A stretch of 63,795 bases of DNA from Rheinheimera sp. (GTDB taxonomy: Bacteria > Pseudomonadota > Gammaproteobacteria > Enterobacterales > Alteromonadaceae), in the NCBI RefSeq assembly GCF_030824435.1, contig NZ_JAVBXS010000052.1, forward strand, positions 1-63,795, written 5' to 3'. The notes beneath the pieces are model-generated. The model did not search any database and was not told the DNA's origin. It saw nothing but the letters and a program-made list of their open reading frames with translations. Shown one piece after another: positions 61,784 through 63,795 of this stretch (its first letter is position 1; each line of letters opens with the position of its first letter). Position numbers and translations under genes: made by a program.

Positions 61784-63795
61784 GTGCCCAATTCGAGCGA
61801 ATCTGCTCAACCATCATTCATAGAAATGGTAGTGCCTAATAAAATTTTTGAAATTACACGATTTGAGTCGGCACATATTGAGCATAATTGCTCAATTACG
61901 GCACTAATAGACCCTGTTACTATCGGGTATATCTATGATTTAGACCGGATAGTAAGTGTTCTAACAGACCCTGATATCATTAAGTACCAAGACAAATTGC
62001 TTCAGGAAGCAGTGAAGGGTATCAGTGATAAAACGGTCGATATTGATCACATACAAATTGGTCTAAAGCTTACAGAGCAAGATTACGATGTTCTAATGGA
62101 TAAAAAGACAGGTCTTACTAATGTTAAAACCAAGAATCGTATGGCAAGGCTGCATGTCACCCGTAAGGGGTTAGGTGCAGTCAATCGAGGGTTTAAAAAA
62201 TCAGATAGGAGGCCGTTTTTCTCACATAAGTACCGGATGTTCATGGATGCCGATCTGTACAGGTACATAGACGTATTGATCGCTGATCCTAGACACCCCC
62301 GAAATCAGCGGAAATTGGCTTATAACTGCCTGATCGAATGCATCCCCACACGGCTTACGCCGCAGCACATCTCCCTGATGTTATTCCACATTAAGTCAGC
62401 TCTGAAACCCGGCAGATACGATCAACTAGTAGAGTATGGATTACTACTGCGTATAGATACCGGATATATAATGCATGGGGTGTCCCAGTTATTCGCTTTC
62501 ACAATGCGTAACGACACAAATGTTAAAAAGGGTTCCTGCATTCCTGATGATGGTCGTGCTGTTGAGACCACTTATATTGGTCATAGAGACTACAAGCATG
62601 TCATAGCCTATGACAAAGTGCTTAAAGAAAATAAGCTGTTTATTGAAAAGGTATTTGGATGGCAACGTATAGATTTTGAACGTATAGCCGATCAGATTGA
62701 AGGACTTGAACAGTGGTTTCCTAATCAAGCGGCTAGCCTTCGTATTGAATCACGCGAGCTGCTGGCTAAGGAACCTTTGCTGTTGCGTGAAATGAATGAC
62801 AGCTCTTCATTATTACAAGATGTGGTGTTTGTGCGTCCTGAGGCCTTGTTGGATATCGAATCGGAGAAGCTAAAAGATCTTTTAAAAAACAAATCACTAT
62901 ATAAAGTTCGGTCGTTACGTAAGCGCTTAGCAGCTGCTCACAAATATATGTCAAACAAGTACCTAATTAAGTTTGATGCTGAACAAGTTCATGCCGCATT
63001 TACTCCGATTGTTAACCAACTAAAGCAGAAGATCCTTCACCCAAGTAATAGGCTACCGGAGCCATTTCCTATCAACTACTCTGCTCAAGTCATCGCTGCC
63101 AGACAGTTGGTTAAACCTCTAATAGAAAAGTTACGAAGTAAGCATGATTCGCCTAACAAAATTGTGAGATCTGCCAAATCTGCTATTTACGTTGAAGGTT
63201 GTCCTGGCTCTGGTAAAACAAAGCTGATTATTAAACGGGTGAAGCACCTTCTGAATTCAGGTGTTGATGCAGCGAATATTTGTGTACTGGCATTTACGAG
63301 GGAGGCCAGCAATGAATTTAAAACACGGTTGAGTGAAAAAGGCTTATTGCGGCCTGAAATGTTCGTAGGCACGTTTAGTTCTTGGTGTAACCAAGAGTTG
63401 CTTAATCGACCCCATGGCAAGGTGCTCAATCAAGAAAAATGTGTTGAAGCAATCAAACAGCTGTTGCCTAAAAAAGGCAAACTAGTTCGCAAGTTTGATA
63501 ACGAGGATTTAGCGCGAACTATTTTCAGTATATTGAGTTATGCCGCCAACTTTGATCAGCCCAAGTATGACACCTGTATAGACAAAATCGCGCCACAGTT
63601 AGAGGATTTGAAAAAGGAAGTTATTGGCGTTATCAGTGAATTTGCCGAATGGAAAAAGGAGGGCGAGATAGTCGATTTCAACGACTTACTGGTTAAATCG
63701 CGTAACCGACTAACTGAGAAGAAAAAAGCTGACAAAACTGCCAATCGATTTGAGCATATTATTCTGGATGAGGTTCAGGATACTAACTCTGTTCA
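61784..63795 (+). CDS. UvrD/PcrA-type SF1 helicase with a large N-terminal extension (truncated by the window)
   Basis: A GTG start at 61784 follows TGGAG with eight-base spacing; an in-frame TAA lies just before. The frame stays open for 670 codons to the window end. Residues 1-470 match no family I know. From there the SF1 motifs appear in order: Walker A GCPGSGKT (472-479), VLAFTREASNEFKTRL, FVGTFSSWC, and motif II ILDEVQD (660-666). The C-terminal half of the helicase is missing. An unusually large N-terminal domain placed before motif I is atypical for UvrD, so this may be a fusion protein. YDK and a charged RIESREL element there recall replication initiators only faintly. Confidence 0.75.
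   Translation, partial: MPNSSESAQPSFIEMVVPNKIFEITRFESAHIEHNCSITALIDPVTIGYIYDLDRIVSVLTDPDIIKYQDKLLQEAVKGISDKTVDIDHIQIGLKLTEQDYDVLMDKKTGLTNVKTKNRMARLHVTRKGLGAVNRGFKKSDRRPFFSHKYRMFMDADLYRYIDVLIADPRHPRNQRKLAYNCLIECIPTRLTPQHISLMLFHIKSALKPGRYDQLVEYGLLLRIDTGYIMHGVSQLFAFTMRNDTNVKKGSCIPDDGRAVETTYIGHRDYKHVIAYDKVLKENKLFIEKVFGWQRIDFERIADQIEGLEQWFPNQAASLRIESRELLAKEPLLLREMNDSSSLLQDVVFVRPEALLDIESEKLKDLLKNKSLYKVRSLRKRLAAAHKYMSNKYLIKFDAEQVHAAFTPIVNQLKQKILHPSNRLPEPFPINYSAQVIAARQLVKPLIEKLRSKHDSPNKIVRSAKSAIYVEGCPGSGKTKLIIKRVKHLLNSGVDAANICVLAFTREASNEFKTRLSEKGLLRPEMFVGTFSSWCNQELLNRPHGKVLNQEKCVEAIKQLLPKKGKLVRKFDNEDLARTIFSILSYAANFDQPKYDTCIDKIAPQLEDLKKEVIGVISEFAEWKKEGEIVDFNDLLVKSRNRLTEKKKADKTANRFEHIILDEVQDTNSV

Larger units (their letters stand above)
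50384..63795. mobile_element. Genomic island downstream of tRNA-Leu (right end outside the window)
   Basis: Directly after the tRNA the DNA becomes noticeably richer in A+T and the gene content changes to a tyrosine integrase, restriction-modification, DUF262, RadC, DUF2787, AAA+ and helicase genes. No housekeeping gene is seen after 50.4 kb. The integrase is internal, at 57.7-58.6 kb. The expected repeat of the tRNA 3' end would lie beyond the right edge, so the boundary is unproven there. Confidence 0.75.

Overview
This is a chromosomal window from an aquatic gammaproteobacterium. The order of housekeeping genes, the extended PstC and PstA permeases, the DUF547 and SapC proteins and the many secreted proteins point to an Alteromonadales/Chromatiaceae type such as Rheinheimera. 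That placement is inferred from gene content, not from a marker-gene tree.

Bases 1-4,000 hold the start of yajC, then tgt and queA (queuosine tRNA modification), a small membrane protein and oxyR. Bases 4,000-17,700 are a phosphate block: pit with its DUF47 partner, phoU-pstB-pstA-pstC, a separately transcribed pstS, a GcvR-like ACT protein, and ppk1-ppx. Three tandem DUF547 exported proteins, an M20 hydrolase and a small solute-binding protein follow. The phosphate theme resumes with phoR and phoB, and divergently from phoB with a duplicated beta-helix surface lipoprotein and a TonB-dependent receptor. A porin at 35.6-36.6 kb appears to belong to the same regulon. I read PhoB-box-like 11-bp repeats in front of pstC, pstS, ppk1, phoB, the lipoprotein and the porin. 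In four of these (pstC, pstS, phoB, porin) a -10 hexamer lies exactly 9 bp after a 19-bp box. The genes would work together as surface capture (lipoprotein, TonB receptor, porin), periplasmic binding and uptake (PstS, PstCAB), control (PhoU, PhoR, PhoB) and storage (PPK, PPX).

Bases 32,300-34,500 are a repeat-rich intergenic patch. It holds a 175-bp tandem duplication, two small cassette-like genes flanked by attC-like sites with no integrase (a probable integron remnant), and inverted-repeat elements. Bases 34,500-50,000 are ordinary accessory chromosome: corA, the porin, a phosphoethanolamine transferase, sapC, a GAF-GGDEF protein, a TetR regulator divergent from an RND efflux operon, and an RDD membrane protein.

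A tRNA-Leu(CAA) gene at 50.3 kb, preceded by a copy of its own 5' half, marks the edge of a more AT-rich genomic island that runs off the right end. The island carries a methyltransferase/DUF262/HEPN-like operon divergent from an HNH nuclease (probably restriction-modification plus a second defence unit). It also has a DUF2787/RadC/DUF6641-like/tandem-AAA+/integrase module, a gene with a long Asp-Glu codon repeat, and a truncated UvrD-type helicase with a large unrecognised N-terminal region. The most promising undescribed systems are the Pho-controlled lipoprotein-TonB pair and the island's DUF262-HEPN and AAA+/integrase/helicase modules.
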